A stretch of 64,000 nt of DNA from Vicia villosa (lineage: Eukaryota > Streptophyta > Magnoliopsida > Fabales > Fabaceae), in the NCBI RefSeq assembly GCF_029867415.1, contig NC_081183.1:50795133-50859132 (forward strand). Reading direction: 5' to 3'. Under the pieces are notes generated by a model. That model was given only the letters and a program-made list of their open reading frames with translations. It did not search any database and was not told the DNA's origin. The stretch's first letter is position 1; every line of letters starts with the position of its first letter. Below, one piece after another: positions 30,347 to 41,692 of the stretch. The translations under genes were made by a program, and so were the position numbers.

Positions 30347-31378
30347 GAAGGTTGAGAAAACACTTAGAAGGGGGGGGGGGTTGAATAAGTGATTCTTTTT
30401 AATTTGAAGGAAAGATAGACAGAACACAATTATTTTTATCTTGGTTCACCTTCTCAATAAGGCTACCTCCATTCCACCCTCAACAAGGTGATTTGCATCT
30501 CTCATCGAGGACTTAATCCACTATAATCAGAACCTGATTACACTTGCACGACCAACAATCATAACTCACAATATATTGCACGAGCCAAACTGCCGGTGAC
30601 TAACAATCCTGCACAAATCAACTGTTTGTGACTAACTAACTTCTAAGACTCAACTAGTCCTAGACTTCTTGAGACTTCTGACCCAACCGGTCTCTCAAGG
30701 ACTTAGTTACTACATAACTTCTGATGATAGTGTATAATGTTGCTTCTAGAAAGTTGTAATCACCACTGTGATATTTCACTAAGTTTAAGTACAAAGTTAA
30801 GAACTCATAGTATGAATATGAGTTTTGCTTCAGAGAGTTTTTCTTCACACTTGATAATTTTTCAGAGTAATAATGTTATCATGTGTGATTGATTTTCTTT
30901 GATTCAAGAGATCATGAATATATAGCTTCAAGATTTTTTTCTCGTTAACTTCAACTCTTGTACGCAGCGTTAAATGGTTTGCATGTTATCTTAACTTATG
31001 TTTTCTTCAAGGATTCTCATGTGGATAGCTTCTTCAATTTCACTTTTGGAGTGTTACAGCCGTTTTACTAATGATTATGTATTTAACGACATTATTTTGA
31101 ATCAGTCTTCGTGATCTTCTGATCAGCCTTGTATTTCAGCTTCTGTTATAGATGTGTTCGCAGCGGTTTAGTGCAGTATCAGAAGTTGCCTTAAGACTTG
31201 AGTATCTCTTGCATTTATCCAGCTTTGCATATTTGCCAAGTTCTGATTGTGCTGGTACTGGTACATATTCTGAAATCAGAAATATATAATTAGAATACCA
31301 TGTTTTGTTATACAAAATTTATTTGCTTGTTATCATCAAAACACTAAAATATGATTAGAACCAAACTATGTTCTAACA
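30346..31378 (-). repeat. SIRE/Maximus-type solo LTR nested in the copia element
   Basis: 1033 bp, minus orientation (TGTTAGAACATAG at its minus-strand start, CCTTCA at its end). It is flanked by the perfect 5-bp duplication GAAGA (30341-30345 and 31379-31383). No internal region remains, so it arose by LTR-LTR recombination. It belongs to a different family from 12781-21617, although the first 50 bp are alike. It contains a run of ten G on the plus strand near 30368. Confidence 0.85.
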
Positions 31379-31383
31379 GAAGA

Positions 31384-32270
31384 TGCTGAGGAAGTTGAGG
31401 AAACTGTCGATGACTACCTATTGTCAAGAGATAGGTCGAGAAGAGTCATCAAGCCACCTCAGAGACTTGGGTATGTAGATCTTATAGCTTTTGCCTTAAT
31501 CTCTATAAATGAGGTTCTAGACGAAGAACCTAGAGACTATAAGGAAGTTATGAGGAGTTGACGTAAGACTATATGGATGAAGGCCATGAATGATGAGATG
31601 ATATTATTCATGATAATCACACTTGGGAACTGATCAAGAAACTTTTCGGGACAAGGTTAGTTCGCTATAAATGGATTTTCAAAGACAAGGAAGGAATCAA
31701 AGGAGTGACGTCAAAAAGATACAAGGCAAGGTTGGTCGCAAGGGGTTTCACGCAGAATGAAGGTTTCGACTTCAATGATGTGTTTTCTCCTGTTATGAAG
31801 CATAGGTCCATTCGAATGTTTCCTTCCATGGTGGCACAATACGATCTTGAACTGAAATAGATGGATGTGAAGACTGCATTCTTGTATGGTGATCTAGATG
31901 CAACAATCCTGATGAGACAACCTGAAGGGTATGTCGAAAAGAAGATTATGTGTTCAAGCTAAAGAGATCTTTATATGTACTGGAACAGTATCCTCGACAG
32001 TGGAATAGGAGATTCGACAAGTTCATGGCATGCATAAGTTTCCTTAGAAGTCAGTTCGATAAATGTGTTTACTTCCGATTTCAACCTGGAAACTCATTTG
32101 TTATTTTGTTGCTTTACGTGGATGATATTCTCTTAGCAAGCAGCAATGTCGAAGATTTAATGGGGGTGAATGATCAACTCAATAAGGAGTTCGATATGAA
32201 GGATCTGGGAGTTGGATCCAGGATCATTGGGATTGACATTCGAAGAGATAGATAGGAGTCAAAGTTCTGC
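31384..32270 (+). pseudogene. Copia reverse transcriptase remnant
   Basis: The segments RRVIKPPQRLGY, TRLVRYKWIFKDKEG, YKARLVARGFTQNEGFD, MDVKTAFLYGDLD and QPEGYVEK are spread over two frames with stops near 31559 and 31858. The intact stretch 31950-32255 then has LKRSLYVLEQYPRQW and the catalytic YVDDILLA. Confidence 0.9.
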
Positions 32271-32280
32271 TTATCTCAAG

Positions 32281-32774
32281 AGGCATACATGCGGAAGATT
32301 CTCGACAAGTTTGGTATGTCAAATTCAAATCCTGTTATGACTCCGACAAACCCTCAATTCAAGCTAAGTATTGATCAATGTCCTAGTGCTGATGTCAAAA
32401 GAGCCTATATGAATAGCATCCCATATGCTAATATAGTTGGTTCTTTGATGTATGCTATGGTATGTACTAGACCTGACATAGCACATGCAGTCAGTCTTGT
32501 AGGCAAGTACATGGAATATATTGCTCTCACTGAAGCTGTGAAAGAAGCATTGTGGCTTGAAGGTTTTGCGAATGAGCTGAAACTTCAAAGTCGAGGTATC
32601 ACTGTTAAATGTGATAGTCAAAGTGCCATACACCTATCGAAGAACTCAATATATCATGAGCGGACCAAGGACATCGATGTGAGGTTGCATTTCGCCAGTG
32701 GAGTAATCGAGCGTGGAGAAGTCCAAGATGTAAAGGTTTCGACAGATCACAATGCTGTTGATATGATCACGTAG
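32281..32774 (+). pseudogene. Copia RNase H remnant with internal deletion
   Basis: The ORF has SIPYANIVGSLMYAMVCTRPDIAHAV, then jumps from VGKYM to EYIALTEAVKEALWL, missing about 80 residues that hold the first RNase H catalytic region. It ends with VKCDSQSAIHLSKN and HERTKDIDVRLHF, which is the normal C-terminal part. A TAG closes it before the 3' LTR. Confidence 0.85.
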
Positions 32775-32877
32775 ACATTGCCAAGTTGCAAGTGTTTCCA
32801 CTGTATGTAGTTGATAAAGTTACATGAAGAAATCTAGTTTGTTCTTTGATGTTAGAGTTTATTCCAAGGTGGAGATT

Positions 32878-33319
32878 TGTGAGAATTGGATCAAAATCTA
32901 GTGGGTCGAAGAGTAGCTTCCTGTTTTGACAAATAATGTGTCGAAGACCTTCATACTGTAGTCGAAGTGTGTTCTAGTGTGTGGCTGTCGAAATGCTAGG
33001 GTTGTTAGCATTTCAAATTGGGTCTATTTGTTAAGTCCAATTGGTTAAATTAACTTGTGCCCTAAGTTGGCTTGAAATGTGTATTTGTGAAAAAGTCCAT
33101 TAGTTTAGTATGTTAGGTTTATTATAAATAGCATATTAGTCTCTCTTATTTCATACGACAAATTCTAATTTAGAGTGAGAGGGTTATTTGATATTATTGT
33201 AACTTGTAATATTAATTTAAAGAGAAAGTAAAATATATCAGTTATAACCAATCCTTATTGTCCTTCTTGCTTTCCTATTGTGTTTCCTATTATACTCTGT
33301 TGCTGGCATAGTTTTCACA
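32878..33319 (+). repeat. 3' LTR of the copia element
   Basis: 442 bp, diverged partner of 28345-28787, preceded by the PPT CCAAGGTGGAGATT. Confidence 0.9.
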
Positions 33320-34054
33320 ATATTAGTGTTGGAAATTTAAGGCTTGTTTGATTGTGTTTTGCTTTTTAGTTTTTGAAAATAATATTATAAAACGGTTTCT
33401 CAAAACTCTTTTTAAGAATAATATTTGTTTGGTAATCATATTTTTGAAAATAATATTAGAAAAGAGAAAAATAGTTGTTTGGTGATTTTATTTTTGAAAA
33501 TGAATTTAGAAAACAGAAAATAAGATATTTGTTTTGTAAACTTATTTTCACTTTATTTTTCAGAAAATAAAAAAATAAAATTATATTTGACTCATATTTT
33601 AAACATAAATATGCTTGTAGATTATTGTTTAAAAAAACTCTTTTTAAAGAACATATTCGAGAAATTCTAAAGTACATCCTCCATTCCTATTATATCTATA
33701 AGTAAATTTTAAATTTTTAGATTCATTGAATAATTATGTATCTAACTTATATATAATAGAAATACATTATTTGTTCAATAAATTTAAAAAAATAAAATTT
33801 GCCTATAAAAAATAATGAAGGAAGTAATGTTTATCTTAATTGTTGATTGGTTGCCGATATATACATGCGGCACAAATATTTCATGTATATAACTTTTAAT
33901 TTTAATTTACTTTAAATCATTTTAAAAAAATTAAAGAAAGGATAGTTTTTTAAAAGAGATAATTAATGGTGCCTACAATTCTTTCAATATATATTTTATA
34001 TTATTTTTTTAAACTTATTGTCGAAATTAATTAAACCAATAGTAAAATTGTTCT
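33320..34054. other. AT-rich DNA, no gene seen
   Basis: It contains imperfect repeats of 'gtttggt.at..tatttttgaaaat' between 33360 and 33560. No coding signal. Confidence 0.4.
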
Positions 34055-34530
34055 ATTATTATTCAATATTTTGATCAATAACTTATGTTTTCGTTAATAT
34101 TCAATAATTTGATCAATAACTTCATGTTCCCGTTAATATTCAATATTTTAATTAGTAATTTCATGTTCCCGATAATATATAATATTTTTAATCAATAATT
34201 TTATGTTTGCGTTAATATTCAATATTTTGATCAGTGACTTTATGTTGTCATTAATATTGTATATTTGATCAGTAACTTCATATTCCCGTTAATATTGAAT
34301 ATTTTGATTAGTAATTTTATGCTCCAGTTAATATTCAATAGTTTGATCAATAACGTCATGTTCCCATTAATATTCAAGCTTTAAATTAGTAGATTAATGT
34401 TTTAGTTATTATTCAATATTTTGATTAGTAACTTCATGTTCCCATTAATATTTAATATTTTGATTAGTAATTTAATACTCACGTTATTATTCAATATTTT
34501 GATACATGTTCCTGTTAATATTAAATATTT
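34055..34530. repeat. 39-bp AT-rich minisatellite, about 12 diverged copies
   Basis: The unit is approximated by AATATTCAATATTTTGATCA followed by ataacttcatgttcccgtt. Copies differ by substitutions and small indels and the last ones are shortened. Confidence 0.85.
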
Positions 34531-36386
34531 TTATTATCTCGAATAATTTTGAATATTAGATTTTCCATATATTACCAAAAAAAATTTACATAAATAATAT
34601 ATATTTCGATTTTCCATATATTATTTTGAAATTTTTTGTATCTTGAATTATAAATAATTTATAAATAAAAACATTCGATACATAAATAATTAAAAAAAAA
34701 AACAAAACTTAACATTTTTATCGTGTTTGGATTAAAATAATATTTTTAATTTAATTTTCTTTGATTGCACAAAGAAATATAATAATTCGCGTGTTTGCAC
34801 GAATTTGAATATTGTTACTCGTGCGAACACATGATACTTGGTGTTTCATATATAAAAAATCATTTTACAAATCAAATATATTATTTCAAATATAAAAAAT
34901 ATTTGAATCAATAGTATAATTATTCCTATATATAAATAATTTTTTTTGGAATTATTTATAAAAATATTTAAATCAATAGTAAACTTATTCCAAGAATAAC
35001 ATTAAATAAAGTGAGGATCACAACATCCAAGAATGGCATTGATTGAAGTGAGAAATGACATACAGGAATGGCACTGGATAAATAATGAAAATACAGACAG
35101 AAATTTGTTTGGGTAGGTGCCAAATAAGTTGGACTTAGATCTCAAGGTAAGATGTTGATAGCAACAGACTTTAGAAGAATATAAATGAGCATGGAATTTA
35201 TTTCTATGCATGATACTGAATTTTTCTATGCATGATGAATGATCAATGCAATGCAATTTGTTTGTGACAACTGAGGTAGACTCTTTTGAAGATTGGAACA
35301 CTGATTCCTCAACACGGGGAACTTTGTTGACTCTACTATGGAAGATGCTTGAACATATCTCTATCACACTGGTAACTGTATCAAACTGATAATCTTCTGA
35401 GAAGAACCAATAAACCATGCTTGGGGATTATTGAAGAAGATTGCCCCCGATTGACTGATTATTGTAGGCTAAGTGATCATCGCTTCAGTTTGACTGTTGA
35501 TGGGGATAAGCTGATCATGGCTTCAGTTCTTGAAATGATTGCGGGAAAGCTTGCCCTAGTATGATTCTTGAAGGGATCTTCTGATCAACAAATTTTGATT
35601 TGAACAATCTTTGAATAAAAGGACCTTGAATTAATGTGCCCCCTGATATGATCACTAATCAAGTTTCTCGACTGTTTTAAATTTCCTTGAAAATGAGTGC
35701 TTACTCGCAAATAAAATGTTCATTTCAAAAGTGGTAATTTTAATGCTATGCTCAAGCAATTTTTGAAAACAAAATCATTATACAATAGATGAATCACTGA
35801 TCAAAACACAATGGTTTATATATTCAAAGTGAAAGAAGAAACACAAACATGATATCAAAAAAAGTGATTGACAAATCTCTTGGGAGTCAGTTTACGCAAC
35901 CTTACTGTAGTATGCTTTCAAAATAAACCTTGCTTCAATTAGGACTTTTAAGGGTTGTAATGTGGCTCGATTCACGATTTCAGAAACAAAGGATATAAGG
36001 CTCAAATTTTTATAGTGACCCTCCCCCTTCTTCGTGATGATATCCAGTCCTACGCTAAGTTAATTCAACTTATGCATTTAGGTTCCAAGAGATTTTTAGA
36101 ATTGTACTTGTGATAGTTATGATGGCTCCCAAGCTAAGAGAATTTTGAGATGGTGGTCACTTCTTTCTTTTGATGGTAACAACATTTTGCTGTTTGTCAG
36201 GAATTTATTGACTTCTCTTTTGATTTTTCTTTTAATATCCCTAAATTTTCCCTAGATTGTTTCTTTTGATCTTATAGTCAGTGGGATGCCCCAATTTTGC
36301 CTTCATAGGTTTTGACTTACCGAGCGTTTTCTTTGATTCTGCCTTTTATATTTCTTGGGAAGATGGTGACTGCCTTGCTTAATGAT
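34531..36386. other. AT-rich DNA and decayed internal region of an Ogre-like element
   Basis: No recognisable protein motif. From about 35000 rightward the base composition changes, and the sequence is continuous with the gag of the Ogre-like element D (minus), so 35000-36386 is probably its decayed downstream internal part. The 138-residue minus-strand frame at 35002-35418 has no match I can name. Confidence 0.35.
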
Positions 36387-36806
36387 TACGATGAATCATC
36401 ATTGGCTTTTGATTGACATCTCCAACATTTCTCTTGAGGCATCATAAGGTCAGAAACTAAGAACATGTTTCCAGCATCAATGCTAATGAACTCATTAACT
36501 TCCATGGCCCTCAATCTCTTTTATAAAGTTTGAAATTGTTCTTGGACACCTTCATGTTCAATAGCATCTTCTTGACTTTCACTTTGGACATCAGCAACAT
36601 GATGCTCAAAGAGAGGATTTTCATAAGGAGCTCGGATAGTTTGTGTGGTGGTATGAACAACACGATGAGGTTCAGTGAATATAGGAGATTGAAACACCGG
36701 TTGAGAATATTGGCCAATCATAACAGTAGTGGCAAAAGGTGGAGAATAATTCGGAGGCAAATCAAACTCTGGCCATGTAGTTGTGGTCTTTTGGTTAGGC
36801 TGAGGG
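36387..36806 (-). pseudogene. Ogre-like gag, downstream part (element D)
   Basis: This continues in frame the segment 41692-41530 when the solo LTR and one GAGGG are ignored. Motifs are WPEFDLPPNYSPPF, QSESQEDAIEHEGVQEQFQTL, a TAA (about 36523-36521), then KRLRAMEVNEFI and DAGNMFLVSDLMMP in the same frame. The 'L.KRLRAME' and 'LVSDL..P' phrases are characteristic of legume Ogre gag. The frame ends near 36387 in a changed sequence, so the gag core is missing. Confidence 0.7.
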
Positions 36807-37346
36807 TGTTATACCCCAAAATTTGCCCGCATCTTTTTTCAAGAAAAATCCAATTGAAAAATTAGGAGTTTCATATAATCATGGATTTTTATTTCATAAA
36901 TATCCTGACATATGAAATACTTAGTTTTTAGAATTTTTTTATACAGTATTTTGGCTCGCTGTTGAATTTATTCTTACGCAAACGCCAGTTACTGTTTATT
37001 ACTTCACACACGCTATTTATTTGATATTTATTTACAGATAAATAGTACTGACACAATTGGTACAGAGATAAATCTTTTGCAGGCGCAGAGTCCGGGATTC
37101 AGACTGTACTGGTAACAAGTAAATTATTACTAATTCTTGTCTCCCACTAAATTTTTGTACTATATTCCATTATTTTCAAAATCTCTTTTCAAATCTCTTT
37201 TTCAAAAATCAAATCTTAACTTTATTCCACACATCTCTCTTTTTCCAACAGTATCATACACTTTCTTTCAAATCTTACTTCCACTCAAATCTTCCTTTTG
37301 TACGGAATCACTTCATTCCCCAACGTCTCTATCCTTCTTTTCATCT

Positions 37347-37354
37347 TATAAATA
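37347..37354 (+). promoter_or_regulatory. TATA box of the Ogre LTR
   Basis: TATAAATA followed by a pyrimidine-rich leader (transcription start expected near 37380). It lies 99 nt before the ATG of the small ORF at 37446. Confidence 0.65.
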
Positions 37355-37445
37355 CCTCTCATTTTTTCCATAAAATCTCACATCAAATTCTAACTCATCT
37401 CTCAAATTTCTACTTCATACTCATTCTCTCTTCTTCCCCGGCAAA

Positions 37446-37613
37446 ATGGCGAAGCGGATGGAAACGTGTTTTCTTATGGTCATCACCATTGCTGCGGTGA
37501 TCATGTCCTTCTTCTGTCTGCATAGTCCTGAAAAATGTGGACCTGCGATGGTTACACTCCCAATCATCTACATGTTATTGTTTGTAGCATGGGTTATTAA
37601 TCGTCATTCTTAA
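37446..37613 (+). CDS. 55-residue two-membrane-segment ORF in the Ogre LTR leader
   Basis: The ORF runs from ATG 37446 to TAA 37611-37613. The start context is GGCAAAATGGCG, with A at -3 and GC after the ATG, close to the plant optimum. It is the first ATG after the predicted transcription start. The N-terminus is short and basic (MAKRMETC). A hydrophobic span at about residues 8-25 (FLMVITIAAVIMSFF) follows, then a loop with two Cys and charged residues (HSPEKCGP), a second span at about 35-51 (MVTLPIIYMLLFVAWVI) and a polar end (NRHS). This suggests a hairpin membrane protein. It matches no family I recognise. In a full-length Ogre it would be the 5'-most ORF of the genomic RNA. Chance is possible at this length, but the promoter, leader, start context and clean double-span pattern coincide. 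Confidence 0.5.
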   Translation: MAKRMETCFLMVITIAAVIMSFFCLHSPEKCGPAMVTLPIIYMLLFVAWVINRHS

Positions 37614-40600
37614 AGTTTGCCGTATCTCTTATTTTCTTAAATGTACCGTTTACTCGTCGTACCGTTCATTATAGTATGTAATGTTTGTACTGTCAGTATT
37701 AAATGTTGTACCATTTGTCATACTGTTGCTTAATTATTCAGATAATATTTTGTGTGTTTTCTGCCAGTTAAATATTTATTTTTCTGTGCATTAAATGTTT
37801 TTCATGGTTATCGGTAATTTTGCTCGCGTACAGTAAATATTAGTTATTTATTATGTCTGTGTTTTTAACAAGTCATATAAATAAACTTTCATCTTTCACA
37901 TAAAACAAAAACAACAAAAAGAAAATTAACTTTGACTGTTGATTTTTCACTCTAACTGCTACATTAATACCTGAACAGTCAGTTGACAGTCAAACCACTG
38001 ACAGTGCAATTCTCCGTGTTTTGTGCCATCAATCAAATCAAACTTTTGCATTTCAAAATTCCAAGATTTTTGTCCTAGAAGTATTCTGAATATCACATGA
38101 TTAGCAGAGACTCAACACTGCACAAAAATCAGGTACGCTTAACTGTCTCCTACACAAACAGTCCCTAATTAGGGTTTATTGTTTTTTCAGGAGAAACAAG
38201 TTTTTGAGACCTCAAATGGATTTCATGGACCTCCATATATCTCAAAGTACCACCATACAAATTTTCAAACTTCAATTCGCTCAGACGCACAGTCAGCAGC
38301 ACAAATAGTCAACAGGCGACCCGTTTGACCAAAAACGTCAACAGACAGTCAAAAATGAAATTTTTTGTCAACATCCATATTTTGTCAAAGGATTCATCAT
38401 TTGATCATTGGATGATCATAATTCATCAAGGAAAGATCAAAAATCAACAAAACCCTAAGTTTCAAAATTAGGGTTTTCTCCTAAAAAGTCAACTGAACTT
38501 TGACTGGTCATAACTCTCTCATCCTTCATCCAAAAAATTCAAACCAAAGCTCATTGTGAAGGAAATTCAATTATCTTTCAAATGCAATTGGTCCCATGAC
38601 CATTTGATTCACCATTTGAAAAATATGAACCAAAACATTATAGGTCATTTTCAAAGTCAACAAAAAGACACTTTTTTCAAAAGGACACACAAGGAGCATG
38701 GAAAATCATTTTGACATGAGACCAAAGACATTGGTTAGAGGACTCTTTGAGGTTTCCGAAAAGTGCAAGATCTACTTCATATGATAAATATTGAGGGATT
38801 TACACCTTGTTGAAGTTGGCTAAATTTTGGGAAAATGCATAAAATCAACATTGATCAAAAATGTATTTTTTCCAAATGGGGCCAAGTTTTCATAGTTCAA
38901 ACATGTTTACCATGATATAATGGGCCTCCCACGACCAAGACAAATCCCACATCATTTTTGTTCCATTTTTTATTTAATTTTATCATAATTAAGATTAAAT
39001 TGAAAAAGGAAAATGGAAGGATAATGCATAGCTTAACTTCTAAGCATGACTCACCAAAGAATCTTCAATTTTCTGCAACAAGAGGAAGTACAAGGCAAGA
39101 GAAGTGAAGAAGAGCAAGACTTGGTCAAATTTTCAAAGATTTTTAATATTTAAAAATCAAAGTTTCAACAAAGCTCATCAATGCTTTTAGCTTAGTTTTT
39201 AAGCACCATGTAGCTTATAAATTAGGTAGCATACTTCATCAATGTAAAGGAGGGAGACACGAAATAGAGCAAGATATAGCATAAACTCACTTCATATTTA
39301 AAAAATAATCAAAGAAACTTCAAAATTCGTATTTAAATTTGCAGCTAGTTTCAAAGCAAACTAAGTCCATAAATCACTTCCTGGAACTTATTTGAGCAAG
39401 TTCAGATCCATAACCAAGTTCATAGAGGCCTGAAACTCGAGTTCTCTCACTCTCCGATTTGGTAAACTTTCATTGATTTCAAACTCTCATTTTATGTGTT
39501 GTTATCATGTCTAATGGTTATGGTTGAGTTTGTAATAATCATTCCGTCAGGTTTGAACCCTAGCATGAGAGTTCTAACGTCCAGAACGTAGGTTGCCATT
39601 GTCATCCGTGAGTTTATGTTTCTCTTCGAATCTCTTAACCCCAGCACTTTCAGTCCAAACTAACCTCACCAGTGGATTCCCAGACCTCGATTTAGGGGGG
39701 TAGGGTCTTCATTTGGTGTTTAAACTAACGATTTCGCAGGTTTTGAAAACCACCTCGCCGGAGAAGACAACCGGAAAACACTGTTCCGGTGGTCAGCAAG
39801 GCTAGGGCATGGTTGACTGCATGCGTGGCTTCCTCCCTCGCTCCTATTGGTTGGTCAACAAGTCTATGGCTCGCGTGGCAAAATATTATAACATGATTGG
39901 TTCTGGTTTAAAAACGTGGACCCCACATAATTCAAGTTCAGAAAAAAAAGAAACAATTGGACTGGGCCTATACGAAGTGATTTCTACACCCCTGGTTTCT
40001 GGCCCAAATGCATCTTTTGAACTAAACTCAGTTCTTTTTCAGATTCACTTAATACACCCCCTGCATATTTTAATTAATAATCTCTATACTTTGCATTTTA
40101 ATTAAAATCAACAAATCACAAAACACCAAAAATATTTTATTTTTTTAGTTTTAATCTGATAAAATATTTATTTATTTTTAGACATAAAAATATTAATATT
40201 TTATTTAAATTAAGGCTATTTTGCATAATTAATTAGTATATATTTATATGTTTGCTATTTAATTATTTCAACCAATCAAAAAATTATAAAAAAAATTGTT
40301 CTTTATATTAAATATAGTTTATATATCATAGGATAATTTTGTACATATTTAGAGTAATTTTCTCTTTAAGAGTTAATTATTTGTGTAATTATTTGTATAA
40401 TTATGTGTTAATTAACTTAATAAATTTCAAATCAATTTCAAAAATTCCAAAAAAAATTAGTTTTGTTTTAAAATTAATTGAAAAGCATTTTGAACATATT
40501 TTGAACTTAATTTTTTAGGTTTAAATTTATTTTCATCTTTTTTCCTCATTTTAATTTAATTAATCATGCATTAATTATAATTAAAATCAATCATAAAAAA

Positions 40601-41529
40601 TCCAAAAACATTTCTTTATTTTCTTGCAATTTAAATTCCTAGATAAATGTATAGGTTGTCAAATCCATGTAAATAGCGTAGTTTACATTTCCTGCACAAT
40701 CGATGTAATAGCGTACATTTACTTTCCGCATTTTACATTTCCGCATTTTAAATTCCAGCACATATAAAACTGCGTGTATGTCAAAGATAAAAATTGAATC
40801 GTTAGATCACTAACTTCAAAGATAAAATATCTGAATCTAAACACAATCACACTTGCACCTCTTAAGGTAATCCCTTTTCTCATTCTTTTCAAAATCAAAA
40901 TATCAAATTCTACTGTTTCGAGTATAAAATCGAACTTTTGTTTATATCCGGTGAAAGGATAGATTTTTAAAGGAAATAGGATAAAGACCTTATAACTCAG
41001 GGTAGACCTCCTAATTTGCTTGCTCAAATCAAAACAATCAAATCTCTCATATATCATTGTTTTTCAAAATAAAGCTTTCAAAAAGACAATACTTTGTATA
41101 TATCCAAACAAGGATCATTACGAGGTTAACATTCTTTTTTTCAAAACATCTTTTGAAAGATAAAAACACTTTGTATACATCCGCACAAGGATCATTACAA
41201 AGTTAATTTACAAAGGTATTTGAAACCACATACGAGCATTTCAAGGCAATAAAAAAAGTAATTGAAAACAAGTGAGCTAAGCAAATTAAAGAGCCCATGG
41301 ATAACCATGGATACAAAGGGTGCTAACACCTTCCCTTTGTATAACCTACCCCCTTACCCATAATTTCTTAAAGGTCTTTTTTCTGTTTCTTTTATAAACC
41401 TTTCCTTAATTGGATAAAATAAAAGGTCGGTGGCGACTCTCTGATTTTCAAATACAAAAGCAGAAACAAAAAAGAGTCAGTTCACGTATCTCTCCGCGAG
41501 AGGTATGGCAAAAAACCGAGGGCGCGACA
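37614..41529 (+). other. Remaining non-coding part of the Ogre LTR
   Basis: Long AT-rich R/U5 sequence. The end has the legume Ogre phrase GGTGGCGACTCTCTG at about 41428-41442. Apart from chance ORFs (e.g. 39809-40105) no coding signal is seen. Confidence 0.6.
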
Positions 41530-41692
41530 GAGGGTCAGTAACAACATCAGTAACTTCTGAGACAACAGTTCTTTGAGGTGGCTCCTCTCTAGCACTCAAA
41601 ACTTGCAACATCTCTGTGAGCTTGGTCATGCCTATCTTCAACTCGTCAATTTCCATTCTAACTTCCATGTTATGTTGTTCTTGGTATGCCAT
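41530..41692 (-). pseudogene. Ogre-like gag, N-terminal part (element D)
   Basis: It starts MAYQEQHNMEVRMEIDELK at 41692, a heptad-like coiled-coil start, then LTEMLQVLSAREEPPQ and TVVSEVTD. It is cut by the Ogre solo LTR at 41530 and resumes in frame at 36801. Confidence 0.7.

Larger units (their letters stand above)
28345..33319 (+). mobile_element. Degraded Ty1/copia element with both LTRs
   Basis: LTRs at 28345-28787 (443 bp) and 32878-33319 (442 bp), starting TGTGAGAATTGGATC and ending TTTTCACA. Roughly a tenth of positions differ, so it is old. PBS-like ACTTGGTGCGGTGAGC follows the 5' LTR and the PPT CCAAGGTGGAGATT precedes the 3' LTR. Gag, integrase, RT and RNase H pieces are present with deletions and stops. 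No matching 5-bp TSD is seen (TTGGT against ATATT). A solo LTR (30346-31378) is nested between integrase and RT. Confidence 0.9.
36807..41529 (+). repeat. Ogre-type solo LTR, 4.7 kb
   Basis: It starts TGTTATACCCCAAAATTTGC and ends GAGGGCGCGACA, 4723 bp. It is flanked by the perfect 5-bp duplication GAGGG (36802-36806 and 41530-41534). No internal region exists between the TSDs, so it is a solo LTR. Giant LTRs with this start are typical of Ogre elements of Fabeae. A TATA box lies at 37347, about 540 bp in, so U3 is short and the transcribed R/U5 part is very long. It splits the gag of another Ogre-like element. Confidence 0.9.

Noticed and set aside
34790..34830. Possible second Helitron 3' end (CGCGTGTTTGCACG / CGTGCGAACAC)
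   Set aside because: The arms do not pair well and no CTRR followed by T is found at the right distance.
35002..35418. 138-residue minus-strand ORF
   Set aside because: No recognisable motif. It lies in decayed retroelement sequence.
39809..40105. 98-residue ORF in the Ogre LTR
   Set aside because: No start context, no motif and far from the promoter; composition is like the surrounding non-coding LTR.
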